Of a DNA stretch of 64,000 nucleotides, positions 25,441 to 33,660 are shown piece by piece (positions within the stretch are counted from its first letter, which is position 1; the number at the start of each line of letters is the position of its first letter). The translations under genes were made by a program, and so were the position numbers. The notes beneath the pieces were generated by a model. That model saw nothing but the letters and a program-made list of their open reading frames with translations. It was not told where the DNA came from and did no database searches. This DNA is from Kribbella solani (GTDB lineage: Bacteria > Actinomycetota > Actinomycetes > Propionibacteriales > Kribbellaceae), in the NCBI RefSeq assembly GCF_014205295.1, contig NZ_JACHNF010000001.1, forward strand, positions 5,270,001 through 5,334,000. The letters run 5' to 3'.

Positions 25441-25469
25441 AGATAGGCAGGTGGGTTAAGGTTTACAAG

Positions 25470-26036
25470 GTGTCAGAGAATGGGCGTAGGCGGCGGGCGG
25501 ATGCGGATCGGAGCCGGGCGGCGATCCTGGCGGCGGCGGTCACGGTGCTCGACGAGCGGGTTGATGCCGGGCTGGAGCGGGTTGCCGAGGTGGCGGGGGT
25601 GACGCGGCAGACGGTGTACGCGCACTTCCCGTCCCGCGATGCACTCGTCAACGCCGTGGTGGACGAGCTGACCCGCGAAACCGTCCAGGCGATCGACGCC
25701 CTCGATCTCGACGAAGGGCCTGCGCTGGAGTGCATTCAGAAGCTGGTCGGTCTGGGCTGGCGCGCGTTCGAGGAGCATCCGCTACTGCTGCAGTTGCCAC
25801 CGTCGGGTACCTCGGATGAGCGGCATGACCCAGTGACCGATCGTTTCGAGAAGGTGATTCGTCGCGGTCAGCGCGCTGGTGAGATCACGAGTGAGCTGCC
25901 GGCCGGCTGGTTGGTCACGTCGCTGGTCGGGCTCGGGCATGCGGCAGGCGAGGCAGTAGCTGCCGGGCGGATGACGCCGAGAAAGGCCAGTTCGGTACTG
26001 CGTACGAGCATCACCCGGCTACTACGAGCCGAGTGA
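25470..26036 (+). CDS. TetR-family transcriptional regulator
   Basis: 188 residues from GTG at 25470. The HTH is clear (RSRAAILAAAVTVLDERVDAGLERVAEVAGVTRQTVYAHFPSRDALVNAV). The C-terminal domain is helical with LDEGPALECIQKLVGLGWRAFEEHPLLLQLPPSG. No Shine-Dalgarno precedes GTG 25470, so a leaderless message is possible given the very short divergent gap. It probably controls the NTF2-HMA pair and itself. Confidence 0.87.
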   Translation: MSENGRRRRADADRSRAAILAAAVTVLDERVDAGLERVAEVAGVTRQTVYAHFPSRDALVNAVVDELTRETVQAIDALDLDEGPALECIQKLVGLGWRAFEEHPLLLQLPPSGTSDERHDPVTDRFEKVIRRGQRAGEITSELPAGWLVTSLVGLGHAAGEAVAAGRMTPRKASSVLRTSITRLLRAE

Positions 26037-26098
26037 GCAACAACTCCCGTCGCGTAGTACAACTCGGACCTGATTCCTGCTGTCGGCGGGTGTTCGGT

Positions 26099-26872
26099 CT
26101 AGCGGAGGTCGGCGAGGTGGCCGCCGGGGTCGCCCAGGTGCACGGCGGTGGCTTTCGGGGCGTAGCCGAGGCGGCGGTAGACGCGGTCGGCGCCGTCGTC
26201 GCCGGGGGTCAGCCAGGCGAGGGTCGCGCCGGCGAGCGTGAAGGCCTGTTGGGTCGCGTACGCGGTGGCGAGCGCGCCGTGGCCGCGGCGGCGGTGCGAA
26301 TGGATCGTGCCGACACCGGCCACCTCGGTCACGCCGTCGGCGATCGCAGTCCAGGCAGCGGTCGCGACGGGCACGTCATCGGCGTACACCAGGACCGCGC
26401 CGCCATCGACCGGGTCCGGTTTGAAGGTGAAGTCGGCGTCATCCATCTCGTACGCCGCCGCCGACACCGCGTTCGCGACCTTCTGGTCGGCGGCCGAGGC
26501 GACCACCTTCACGGTCACCCCGGACGACTCGGGTACGACGAGCTCGGCCGGCTCGACCACCAGCAGCGGGAGCTGCGAAACGATCGTCATGCCGTTGGCC
26601 TCGAGCGCCTGCGCCAGGCCAGGGTTCGCCTCGTCGACCAGCTCGGCGCTCACCCAGCGCCCTTCCGCGGCGAACGCCTGCCGGATCGTGTTGAGCGCCC
26701 ACTCGACGTCGCCGGCTTCGAACGGCTGACCGGGCTCGGCGGCGAGTACGCCGGACAGGTACCAGGCATCGCTCTCGTGCAGGAGGCCGACCAACGGCCC
26801 GGCGACGATCTGCCGTTTCGACCGCGCCGCGCCGGTCAGTTGGGCAGTTGCGATCCGCGTACCGATGTCCAT
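26099..26872 (-). CDS. GNAT-family N-acetyltransferase
   Basis: 257 residues. The C-terminal half is a GNAT domain with VAGVGTIHSHRRRGHGALATAYATQQAF, containing the RRRGHGA acetyl-CoA loop, followed by LAWLTPGDDGADRVYRRLGYAP. The N-terminal half (residues 1-125) is a degenerate second GNAT-like domain, a double-domain layout common in actinomycetes. A truncated relative lies at 60043-60297. Substrate unknown. Confidence 0.87.
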   Translation of the reverse strand: MDIGTRIATAQLTGAARSKRQIVAGPLVGLLHESDAWYLSGVLAAEPGQPFEAGDVEWALNTIRQAFAAEGRWVSAELVDEANPGLAQALEANGMTIVSQLPLLVVEPAELVVPESSGVTVKVVASAADQKVANAVSAAAYEMDDADFTFKPDPVDGGAVLVYADDVPVATAAWTAIADGVTEVAGVGTIHSHRRRGHGALATAYATQQAFTLAGATLAWLTPGDDGADRVYRRLGYAPKATAVHLGDPGGHLADLR

Positions 26873-26895
26873 GCCCGGACCCTACGGTGCCCCGG

Positions 26896-27333
26896 TCACG
26901 CGAGTTGGAGCAGGTCGAGCAGGCGGCTCAGGTCGGCGGCGTTCGGCGGGCGGCCGAGGACCGTACCGAGCGCGTCGAGGGTCGCGATCAGATCCCGCCG
27001 GACGGCCGCGCGCGACCTGCCGTCGGCCACGGCCGCAACCACCGCGTCGACCCGCGCGGACGCGGCCACCAGCCCGGCTGCACCCACCAGCTGAGCCCCG
27101 GCCACCAGCTCGGCTCCGACTGACGCAGGCGCCGGCGGCTCCTCGCCGATCCGCACCTCGAGCTGTGCCCCGAGCGCGGTCGCGAGCCGCTCGAGCGCCG
27201 CGAGCGTCGGATTGCCACGACCGTTCTCCAGGTTCGCGATGTACGGCACGGACAGCCCGGCGTCGACGGCGACCGACGCGATCGTCCGTCCGGCCGCCTT
27301 GCGCCGATCACGCAACACCTCACCCAACTCCAT
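26896..27333 (-). CDS. XRE-family transcriptional regulator
   Basis: 145 residues from the ATG at 27333; a GTG at 27348 is an alternative. Residues 3-60 form a Cro/CI-type HTH (LGEVLRDRRKAAGRTIASVAVDAGLSVPYIANLENGRGNPTLAALERLATAL). The Ala-rich C-terminal half with two helices could mediate dimerisation. It diverges from the MFS gene at 27396, and the 62-base gap contains an inverted repeat that is the likely operator. Confidence 0.87.
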   Translation of the reverse strand: MELGEVLRDRRKAAGRTIASVAVDAGLSVPYIANLENGRGNPTLAALERLATALGAQLEVRIGEEPPAPASVGAELVAGAQLVGAAGLVAASARVDAVVAAVADGRSRAAVRRDLIATLDALGTVLGRPPNAADLSRLLDLLQLA

Positions 27334-27366
27334 ACCGACTATCTTCACAGAACAGACTTGCCGATG

Positions 27367-27385
27367 TCTATCTTCTGAGGATAGA
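27367..27385. promoter_or_regulatory. Inverted repeat TCTATC-7-GATAGA between XRE and MFS genes
   Basis: The repeat lies 11 bases before the MFS start. A further CTATCTTC word at 27339-27346 repeats its left half. Binding by the divergent XRE regulator is inferred. Confidence 0.5.
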
Positions 27386-27395
27386 TTCCCGCTCC

Positions 27396-28580
27396 GTGAG
27401 AAACCGAGACTTCCGTCGGCTGTGGCTCAGCGGAGCAGTGTCCGGCATCGGATCGTGGCTGCTGGTGGTCGCGATCCCGTTCTATGTGTTCACGCTGACC
27501 GGCTCGACGGTCGCGACCGGACTGACGCTCGCACTGGAGGCCCTGCCCGCGCTCACCATCGGCCCCTGGGCCGGCGTCCTGCTCGACCGTTGGGATCTGG
27601 TCCGAGCAATGTGGATCGCGGACCTGGTCAGCGCGGCCGCGGTCGGACTGATCTTGTTCGCCGACCGCGACCAGCTCTGGCTGATCTACGTCGCGATCCT
27701 GCTCGAAAACACCGCCACCACCGTCTTCCGTCCGGCGGCCCGCGCCCTACGCCCGACCGTCGTCGGCACCGGCGACGAACTGGCATCGGCCAACGCCCTG
27801 ACCGCGGTGACGAGCAGCGCGATCCGGCTCGCCGCACCGCCGCTCGGCGCGCTGCTGCTGGCCGGCCCTGGAATCAAGTTCGTCCTGGCTGTGGATATCG
27901 CCAGCTACCTGATCTCGGCGGTCGTCATCGCAACGATCCGTACGCGTCGACGCACGACCACCACCGAACCACCACGCGCACTCGAAGGGCTTCGCGTCGT
28001 CGTACGACACCGAGCGCTTCGCGGCGTACTCATCGGCCAAACCGCCTTCCTGACAGCGAACGCGGGCCTGACCGCGCTCCTCGTACCGTTCACCGTCGAC
28101 CGCCTGCAAGCACCCGGGTACGTCGTGGGCTACCTGATCTCCGGACTCGGAGCCGGGTACTTGATCGGCGCGGCCCTCAGTACGAAGGCGAGCCGCCTGC
28201 TCGGCATCCGCGAACTACTGGCGATCACCCAACTCGCCACGGCCGCGGCGTTCTTCGCGCTCTTCAACGCCCCGAACGTCCCGATCGCCGTCGCGGCCAC
28301 CGTGCTGATCGGGCTCCCCGGCAGCATCCTGCTCATCACCGCCGAAACCACCATTCAGCGATCCGCGCCGGCCGAAGTACTCGCCGGCGTCGGCGCGCTC
28401 TTCTTCGCCGCCGACTCACTCGCGCTACTCGTCGGAGCACTCGCCGCGCCCGCGACCACGCTCGCTCTCGGCCTGCCCCTGACCCTGAACGTGATCGCCG
28501 CACTCGCGTTCATCGCCGCCGGGCTGACGCTGATCGTCGTACCGCGTCACCCGGCGCACTTCACGAAGACGGCACGCTAG
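27396..28580 (+). CDS. MFS transporter, 12-span (enterobactin/macrolide exporter-like)
   Basis: 394 residues from GTG at 27396 (RNRDFRRLWLSGAVSGIGSWLLVVAIPFYVF). The opening with its FRRLWLS motif is typical of the MefA/EntS-like MFS group. Motif A is present in the form WAGVLLDRWD. About 12 membrane helices follow. The stop overlaps the end of the convergent HxlR gene by 20 bases. Export of a drug or siderophore-like compound is the usual role; the ligand is unknown. The adjacent XRE gene and operator suggest inducible expression. Confidence 0.88.
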   Translation: MRNRDFRRLWLSGAVSGIGSWLLVVAIPFYVFTLTGSTVATGLTLALEALPALTIGPWAGVLLDRWDLVRAMWIADLVSAAAVGLILFADRDQLWLIYVAILLENTATTVFRPAARALRPTVVGTGDELASANALTAVTSSAIRLAAPPLGALLLAGPGIKFVLAVDIASYLISAVVIATIRTRRRTTTTEPPRALEGLRVVVRHRALRGVLIGQTAFLTANAGLTALLVPFTVDRLQAPGYVVGYLISGLGAGYLIGAALSTKASRLLGIRELLAITQLATAAAFFALFNAPNVPIAVAATVLIGLPGSILLITAETTIQRSAPAEVLAGVGALFFAADSLALLVGALAAPATTLALGLPLTLNVIAALAFIAAGLTLIVVPRHPAHFTKTAR

Positions 28581-29010
28581 CGGTGTCGTACCGGGCCTGG
28601 GCCGACGCGTCGGCGTCGTACCGGGCGCGGGCCGTGGCGATCTCGGCCTGGTGGGTTTCGGTCCAGGTGACGAGTGACTGGATCGTCGCGTGCAGCGTGA
28701 CGCCGAGCGGCGTGAGCTCGTAGTCGACCCGCGGCGGCACCACCGGATGTACGGTCCGCTTGACCAGACCGTCCCGCTCCAGCTGGCGCAACGTCACGGT
28801 CAGCATCCGCTGACTGATCCCGTCGATCGTGCGCTTCAGCTCGGTGAACCGCATCGACTCGCTGTCCAGCAGCGCGACGACCAGCAACGACCACTTGTCG
28901 CCGATCCGATCCAGGATCTGCCGGACGTCACAATCCTCGCGGGTGTCCCACTGGAACGCCTCCTCGGTGCAGCAGGAGTTACTCGGTTCCTTCAAAGTGC
29001 CTTCTTCCAC
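28561..29010 (-). CDS. HxlR-family transcriptional regulator
   Basis: 149 residues from GTG at 29010. The HxlR winged helix is evident (DCDVRQILDRIGDKWSLLVVALLDSESMRFTELKRTIDGISQRMLTVTLRQLERDGLVKRTVHPVVPPRVDYELTPLG). Cysteines at NSCC near the N-terminus and in REDCDV could sense redox state or electrophiles, as known for several HxlR/DUF24 regulators. It diverges from the DHA2 exporter at 29076, which it probably represses. Inverted CCTTCAA/TTGAAGG words at about 28988 and 29063 flank the shared promoter. Confidence 0.9.
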   Translation of the reverse strand: MEEGTLKEPSNSCCTEEAFQWDTREDCDVRQILDRIGDKWSLLVVALLDSESMRFTELKRTIDGISQRMLTVTLRQLERDGLVKRTVHPVVPPRVDYELTPLGVTLHATIQSLVTWTETHQAEIATARARYDADASAQARYDTASVPSS

Positions 29011-29075
29011 AAGTCGCCATGGTTCCTCAAGATGGGGTCAGTTACAAGAGAGAACCGACCCTTGAAGGAGCAGTT

Positions 29076-30476
29076 GTGGCGGCAACCATTACCCAGGAAC
29101 GGATCACCGGACGGGGCTGGGCAGTCCTGTTCGTGCTGTGCGGCGCGATCTTCCTGGAAGGCATCGACGTCTCGATGATGGGCGTCGCGCTGCCGTCCAT
29201 CCGCGCCGAGCTCGGCCTCGCGACCGGCGAACTGCAGTGGATCGTCAGCGCGTACGCCCTCGGCTACGGCGGTTTCGTACTGCTCGGCGGCCGCGCCGCT
29301 GACCTGCTCGGCCGGCGGCGGATGTTCGTCGGCTGGCTGGCGATCTTCCTGATGTTCAGCGGCCTGGGCGGGTTCGCCACCGAGGGCTGGGTGCTGATCC
29401 TGGCCCGGTTCGTCACCGGAATCGCGGCGGCGTTCATGACCCCGGCCGGCCTGTCGATCATCACCACCACGTACACCGAAGGACCGCAGCGAGACCGGGC
29501 GCTGCTCGTGTACGCCGGTACCGCGGCCGGCGGCTTCTCGCTCGGCATGGTCACCGGCGGACTGCTCAGCTCGATCGACTGGCGCTGGGTGTTCTTCGCG
29601 CCGGTACTGGTGTCCGCGATCGTTCTTGCCGGCGCGCTCGCGCTGATCCCGCGTGATGTACGTACGCCCGGACCGCGCCACGGTTTCGACATCATCGGCA
29701 CGCTGACGCTGACCGGAGCGATGATGCTGCTGATCAGCACGGTCGTACGCGCACCCGACGTCGCCCGCGGCCAAACCGTAGGCACCGGGATCGCCGGACT
29801 GGCCGTACTCGCACTGTTCATCCTGATCGAGCGGCGAGCGAAGTCGTCGCTGATCCGGCTCGGCATCCTCCGGAACGCCGGCCTGGTCCGCGCGAACCTC
29901 GGCGCGATCCTGCTGGTCGGTTCGTTCGTCGGATTCCAGTTCGTGGCCGTCCTGTACCTGCAGGAGCTGCGGCATTGGTCCGAGCTGGAGACCGGGCTCG
30001 CGCTGATGGTCATCGGTATCGATTCGGTGCTCGCGCCGACGCTGACGCCGTGGCTGGTGAAGCGTTTCGGCAATCCGCGGGTGGTTTTCGGCGGTTTCGC
30101 ACTCGCCACACTGGCCTATGCCGCATTTCTTCCACTCAAAGCGGACTGGACCTATACCGCGATGCTGCCGGCATTCATTCTGCTCGGCCTCGCATTCGCG
30201 CTCACGTACGGGCCGCTGACGATTGCCGCCACCGATGGAGTACTGGAGAACGAGCAGGGATTGGCGAGTGGCGTACTGACGACGTCGTTCCAGTTCGGGT
30301 CCGCGCTCGGACTCGCCGTGGTCGCTGCCGTACTGACCGCGACGGATGTATTGACGGTCGATCGTTTCCGCGCCGGGCTCGTGGTTCCGCTGATCGCGGC
30401 CGTGCTCGGCTTACTGATCGCCGGTCGCGGACTCTTGGTGATCGCCCGCCCGCGTGAAGTTAGCAGGACGTCATAG
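29076..30476 (+). CDS. MFS drug exporter, DHA2 family
   Basis: 466 residues from GTG at 29076, with GAAGGAG 5 bases upstream; longer frames to 29019 cross the promoter. 14 membrane helices are predicted. LEGIDVSMMGVALPSIR (helix 1), GGRAADLLGRRRM (motif A) and AGGFSLGMVTGGLLS (motif C-like) mark a proton-coupled multidrug exporter. The HxlR gene next door suggests induction by a quinone, aldehyde or oxidant, which is inference. Confidence 0.92.
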   Translation: MAATITQERITGRGWAVLFVLCGAIFLEGIDVSMMGVALPSIRAELGLATGELQWIVSAYALGYGGFVLLGGRAADLLGRRRMFVGWLAIFLMFSGLGGFATEGWVLILARFVTGIAAAFMTPAGLSIITTTYTEGPQRDRALLVYAGTAAGGFSLGMVTGGLLSSIDWRWVFFAPVLVSAIVLAGALALIPRDVRTPGPRHGFDIIGTLTLTGAMMLLISTVVRAPDVARGQTVGTGIAGLAVLALFILIERRAKSSLIRLGILRNAGLVRANLGAILLVGSFVGFQFVAVLYLQELRHWSELETGLALMVIGIDSVLAPTLTPWLVKRFGNPRVVFGGFALATLAYAAFLPLKADWTYTAMLPAFILLGLAFALTYGPLTIAATDGVLENEQGLASGVLTTSFQFGSALGLAVVAAVLTATDVLTVDRFRAGLVVPLIAAVLGLLIAGRGLLVIARPREVSRTS

Positions 30477-30746
30477 ATTTCGGCCCTGATCGAATAACCC
30501 GGGGCGTCGCCGAATCGTTACCGGTAAATAGCTGCAAACATTCTTGACAGCGATTCGCTTGCGGTTGCCGAAGGTTCGGTGACGCTGCGGAGACGGCGTT
30601 GACCTGCACGTTCGAAGGTTTCCCTACTCTGCGTTAGGCCTCTGTAAAGGTCCCTACCGAAGTGTTCCGAAGGCAGCCACCGGTGCGGTCTTCTATTCCT
30701 ACCGGACAAAGCCGTCCGGTACCGAGACGGCCGAAGAGGAATCGCG

Positions 30747-30929
30747 ATGACCGAGACGCTGGAGAACCCCATCACGCACCGCCGGGTGCGAGTCTGGTTC
30801 GGCGCTCATCCGATCGCGGACCACACCGCCGACGCGGAGCACGCCGTCCAGTACGAGGAAGCCATGCGCCGCCGCTTCGCCTCCCTCCGGGTGACGAGCG
30901 AGCCGGTACCGGTGAAGAGCACCCGATGA
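30747..30929 (+). CDS. Small protein coupled to a resolvase-like protein (60 aa)
   Basis: 60 residues from the ATG at 30747, behind GAAGAGGAA. The sequence has a VRVWFGAHPIADHTADAEHAVQYEEAMRR core. It overlaps the next gene by ATGA, which supports translation. I know no function for it. Its constant linkage to a resolvase-like partner would be worth checking. The 270 bases upstream contain no gene. Confidence 0.65.
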   Translation: MTETLENPITHRRVRVWFGAHPIADHTADAEHAVQYEEAMRRRFASLRVTSEPVPVKSTR

Positions 30930-31264
30930 CCACCCGGCCGACGTTGCTCGGGTACGTACGGGCCGACGCGCTGAGCTGCGCGGAGGAGCTGGCCGCGGCG
31001 ACCGATTCACTGGTCGCCTTCGCCAGCGCCGAGGGATTCACCCTCGGCACCGTCTACACCGAACGCGACGCGGCCGAGTCCGCCGCCTTCCACGCACTGC
31101 TCGACGAGGTCAAGCGGTCCGAGGTACGCGCGGTGGTGGTCCCGACGATGAACCATCTCGGCCTCGGCGCCCCGGGCGGTACGCCGGCGGAGATGCGGCA
31201 GCACCTCGAGTTCCACCACGCGCAGGTCTGGGCGGCCAGAACCGTAGAGCACAGAACTCCATAG
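30926..31264 (+). CDS. Resolvase-fold protein lacking the catalytic serine
   Basis: 112 residues from the ATG at 30926 in the ATGA overlap. The pattern LLGYVRADALSCAEELAAATDSLVAFASAEGFTLGTVYTERDAAESAAFHALLDEVKRSEVRAVVVPTMNHLG follows the N-terminal domain of serine recombinases (GYaRvS...E.....F..ll..v......vvv..l..L.). The position of the nucleophilic Ser after YVR is Ala-Asp here and the DNA-binding domain is missing. It is therefore probably not a recombinase; a regulatory or structural role is inferred. Confidence 0.7.
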   Translation: MTTRPTLLGYVRADALSCAEELAAATDSLVAFASAEGFTLGTVYTERDAAESAAFHALLDEVKRSEVRAVVVPTMNHLGLGAPGGTPAEMRQHLEFHHAQVWAARTVEHRTP

Positions 31265-31360
31265 ACAAGCGGAGCTGACGTCTTGACCCCTGCATCGGCG
31301 TCGGTTCCGCTCTCCACCTCCACAGCTGCACCGGGGATGCCCGGGCGGTAGTGGACCACC

Positions 31361-31392
31361 AAGGCCCCACCGGCTGCTACCGGTGGGGCCTT
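31361..31392. terminator. Strong bidirectional terminator hairpin
   Basis: A 13-base perfect stem (AAGGCCCCACCGG and its complement) with a 6-base loop and short A/T flanks lies between the convergent resolvase-like gene and the peptidase gene. Confidence 0.85.
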
Positions 31393-31432
31393 GTCGCGTA
31401 CCCGGCCCTGTCACGTACCTGGCGCCGTGTAC

Positions 31433-32185
31433 TCAGGCGACGATGGTGTACCCGTACTTCTTCATCACGCCGGCGACCGCGGGGTTGAAGATCCCGGTCA
31501 CCTCGAGCTTGAAGTGCATTTGCACCTTCCGGATCACCCGCTGGAAGTGCAGGTGCCACGGTACGCCGGCGGCCGGCACCGTCTCCGCCTTGGTGATCGC
31601 GCCGACCCGCGGATGCGCCGCCCAGGCGACCACTCGGGCCCGATCCGCGCCCCACACCCCGGTCATCGCGTCGTGCGTGCGCGCGTACGCCATCGCCGCC
31701 AGCGAAATGGTCGAGTCCGGAACCGGTTCCTTCGGCGGATGCGCCTTCAGGTACAGCTCCCAGGTCATCCCGTAGTACCCGGGCGGGCCGTCGTCCTTGC
31801 CGCGATTGGCCAGGCCGTTGCGCTTGCGGTGGTACTCCACGACCTGCAGCGCCGCGCCGCGGGACAGGTCCTTGTCGCCGACCGCGATCGCGTGCACGTG
31901 GTACGGCCAGTTGCCCTGCGCCGGCGTCCGTAACCAGGCGGCGAACCCGACCTGGCGGAGCGCCTTCACCACCGCGACCCGCTGCGCGGCGCTCTTCGTC
32001 CGCACGTCCACGTCGACCGCGCCGCCGCCGTCATGCGTACCCGCGGACGCGTCCACGCCGCCGGCGTTGTACGACCCCTGCAGGATCGCGAACTTCGAGT
32101 GATAGAGCTGCTCGGCGGCCTCGACCATCGACACGGTGCGCTTGTTCATGGTGAACCCACGCCACCGAATCCTTGCCTCAGGCAT
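31433..32185 (-). CDS. VanY/M15-like peptidoglycan peptidase with C-terminal peptidoglycan-binding region
   Basis: 250 residues. The N-terminal half has SAGTHDGGGAVDVDV, equivalent to the S-x-H-x-x-G-x-A-x-D zinc motif of D-Ala-D-Ala carboxypeptidase-like M15 enzymes, and WPYHVHAI, the second HxH ligand pair. The C-terminal 40 residues (VQMHFKLEVTGIFNPAVAGVMKKYGY) resemble a PG_binding_1 repeat. No signal peptide is visible, so export or release is unclear. The start overlaps the small acidic gene upstream by 8 bases. Cell-wall cleavage is the likely activity, on family knowledge. Confidence 0.75.
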   Translation of the reverse strand: MPEARIRWRGFTMNKRTVSMVEAAEQLYHSKFAILQGSYNAGGVDASAGTHDGGGAVDVDVRTKSAAQRVAVVKALRQVGFAAWLRTPAQGNWPYHVHAIAVGDKDLSRGAALQVVEYHRKRNGLANRGKDDGPPGYYGMTWELYLKAHPPKEPVPDSTISLAAMAYARTHDAMTGVWGADRARVVAWAAHPRVGAITKAETVPAAGVPWHLHFQRVIRKVQMHFKLEVTGIFNPAVAGVMKKYGYTIVA

Positions 32186-32354
32186 CTTTCTGTCCAGCCA
32201 CGTCCTGTCCGGTCATGTCCGGTCCGGTCACGTTCTGTCCGGCTACCGGACCGAGGATCTGCTCCGCGTCCTCGGCCGCGCCGAGCGCCTCCAGCTCGTC
32301 CAGCTGGTCCTCGGTCAGCTCCTCCGCGAACTGCTCGTCGGGCACTTCCGCCAT
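32178..32354 (-). CDS. Small acidic protein coupled to the peptidase gene (58 aa)
   Basis: 58 residues from the ATG at 32354, behind GGAAGGAA. The first 35 residues are a strongly acidic helix (EELTEDQLDELEALGAAEDA). The last 25 are a neutral Gly/Gln/Val/Thr tail with a repeated TG-x-D-x-x-GQ pattern. It overlaps the peptidase start. The helix-plus-tail form resembles some peptide-precursor leaders, but there is no modification enzyme nearby and the tail lacks Cys or Ser. Function unknown. Confidence 0.6.
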   Translation of the reverse strand: MAEVPDEQFAEELTEDQLDELEALGAAEDAEQILGPVAGQNVTGPDMTGQDVAGQKDA

Positions 32355-32387
32355 CGCCGTTCCTTCCCCCTTGATGGATCGCCGCAC

Positions 32388-32722
32388 CGGCCCCCGCTGG
32401 GCGAAATCGGCACCCAGCGTACGGCGGCGGATGGGTCAGATCGTGGGCGTTACAGTCCTGAACGTTCGAAGTATGTGAAGTTTTCCGGCCGAACCGCGTG
32501 CCGATAGGTGTGCGAACCCGATCCCTGGGGTACCTCTAGGTGGTCCCGCGGTTCGGTCAGTGCCATTCGGGCATGGGTGGTGTTCACCGAGCCGCGAGTT
32601 CTCCCACTGAGGGGCGGGAGAACGACCGGCCCGGCGGGTGCGTCTCTCCCAGGGTGCACCCGCCGAGTCCGTACCTCCTCAAACCCACCCCGCGATCGCC
32701 TGGCGATCGGTAGGTTGGCCGG
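32388..32722. other. Non-coding promoter region between the acidic protein and the kinase
   Basis: I see no gene. The region holds CCGAACCGCG near 32489 with its complement near 32548, GGCGGGTGC/GCACCCGCC at about 32635-32670, and CGATCGCC/GGCGATCG just before the kinase start. It probably contains the divergent promoters. Confidence 0.4.
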
Positions 32723-33580
32723 GTGATCGAGCTACCGGCGGAGTTCTTGGCAATGCCGCGCTGGTGGAATGAAGGAGAAGGGTGGTTACGGGGGCTGCCT
32801 GCCGCGGTTGAGCGGCAGTGTGAGCGGTGGGACTTGGAGATCGTGGGAGCGGTTGCACACGGGTCGAATGCTGTCGTTGTGCCGGTATCGCGGGGCGGTG
32901 ATGCCTTTGTGCTGCGGATGTCGCCGCCTGGGGGCGAGGTGGTCGAGCAGGTCTGGGCGTTGCGGTGGTGGGCGGGGCGGGGCATGGCGCTGTTGTACGA
33001 CGATGATGCCGACGCCGGCGCGATGCTGCTTGAGCGGTTGTCCACACCGTTGACAAGCCGGCCGGTCGACGAGGCGGTCGCCGTCCTCGGACAACTGATG
33101 CGCCGCCTCGCCGTACCTGCCCCGGACGAAGCGCGGTCGACCGAGGACCTCGTGCGTACGCGAACCCCGGAACTCGAACCGGAATGGGAACGGCTCGGCC
33201 GCCCGTTCGACCTGGCGATCCTCCGCGAGGCGATCCGGGTCGCGCCGGACGCGACGCACTCGACCCTCGCGGTGAACGGCGACCTGCACTCGGATCAGGT
33301 CCTCGCCGGTACGCGTGAGGACTGGTTGACCGTCGATCCGGTGCTGTTCAAGGGCGATATCGAGTACGACCTCGGCCGCGTGCTGTGGACGCGCCTGGAC
33401 GAGATGCCCGACATCGTCGAACACTTCGACCTCGCCGTCCACGAAGCCGGTCTGGACCGCGACCGCGCCCGCGACTGGGTCATCTGGCGAACCGTCGACT
33501 ACTGGCTCTGGGGCCTGGCCGCCGGCCTGACCGAAGACCCGATTCGCTGCGCCCGCCTCGTCAACTCACTCCTCCCCTGA
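32723..33580 (+). CDS. APH(6)/StrB-type aminoglycoside or hydroxyurea kinase
   Basis: 285 residues from GTG at 32723. The sequence follows the APH_6_hur family: an N-terminal lobe with HGSNAVVVPVSRGGDAFVLRMSPPGGEVVEQVWALRWWAGRGMALLYDDD and a catalytic loop LAVNGDLHSDQVLA, followed by WLTVDPVLFKGDIEYDLGRVLW. The loop has NGDLH where many kinases have HGDLH. Family members phosphorylate streptomycin or hydroxyurea; resistance in this host is inferred, not shown. The last bases use C-ending codons heavily. Confidence 0.9.
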   Translation: MIELPAEFLAMPRWWNEGEGWLRGLPAAVERQCERWDLEIVGAVAHGSNAVVVPVSRGGDAFVLRMSPPGGEVVEQVWALRWWAGRGMALLYDDDADAGAMLLERLSTPLTSRPVDEAVAVLGQLMRRLAVPAPDEARSTEDLVRTRTPELEPEWERLGRPFDLAILREAIRVAPDATHSTLAVNGDLHSDQVLAGTREDWLTVDPVLFKGDIEYDLGRVLWTRLDEMPDIVEHFDLAVHEAGLDRDRARDWVIWRTVDYWLWGLAAGLTEDPIRCARLVNSLLP

Positions 33581-33660
33581 AAACCCAGCCGGCCCGAGAA
33601 CTCAGCTGCGCTCGCCTCACCGACCCACTCCGCACCTGAAACCCCAACCGGCCCGAGAAC

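Noticed and set aside
32178-32354. A RiPP biosynthetic cluster
   Set aside because: The acidic leader-like protein has no Cys, Ser-rich or otherwise modifiable core, and no modification enzyme or dedicated transporter is near.
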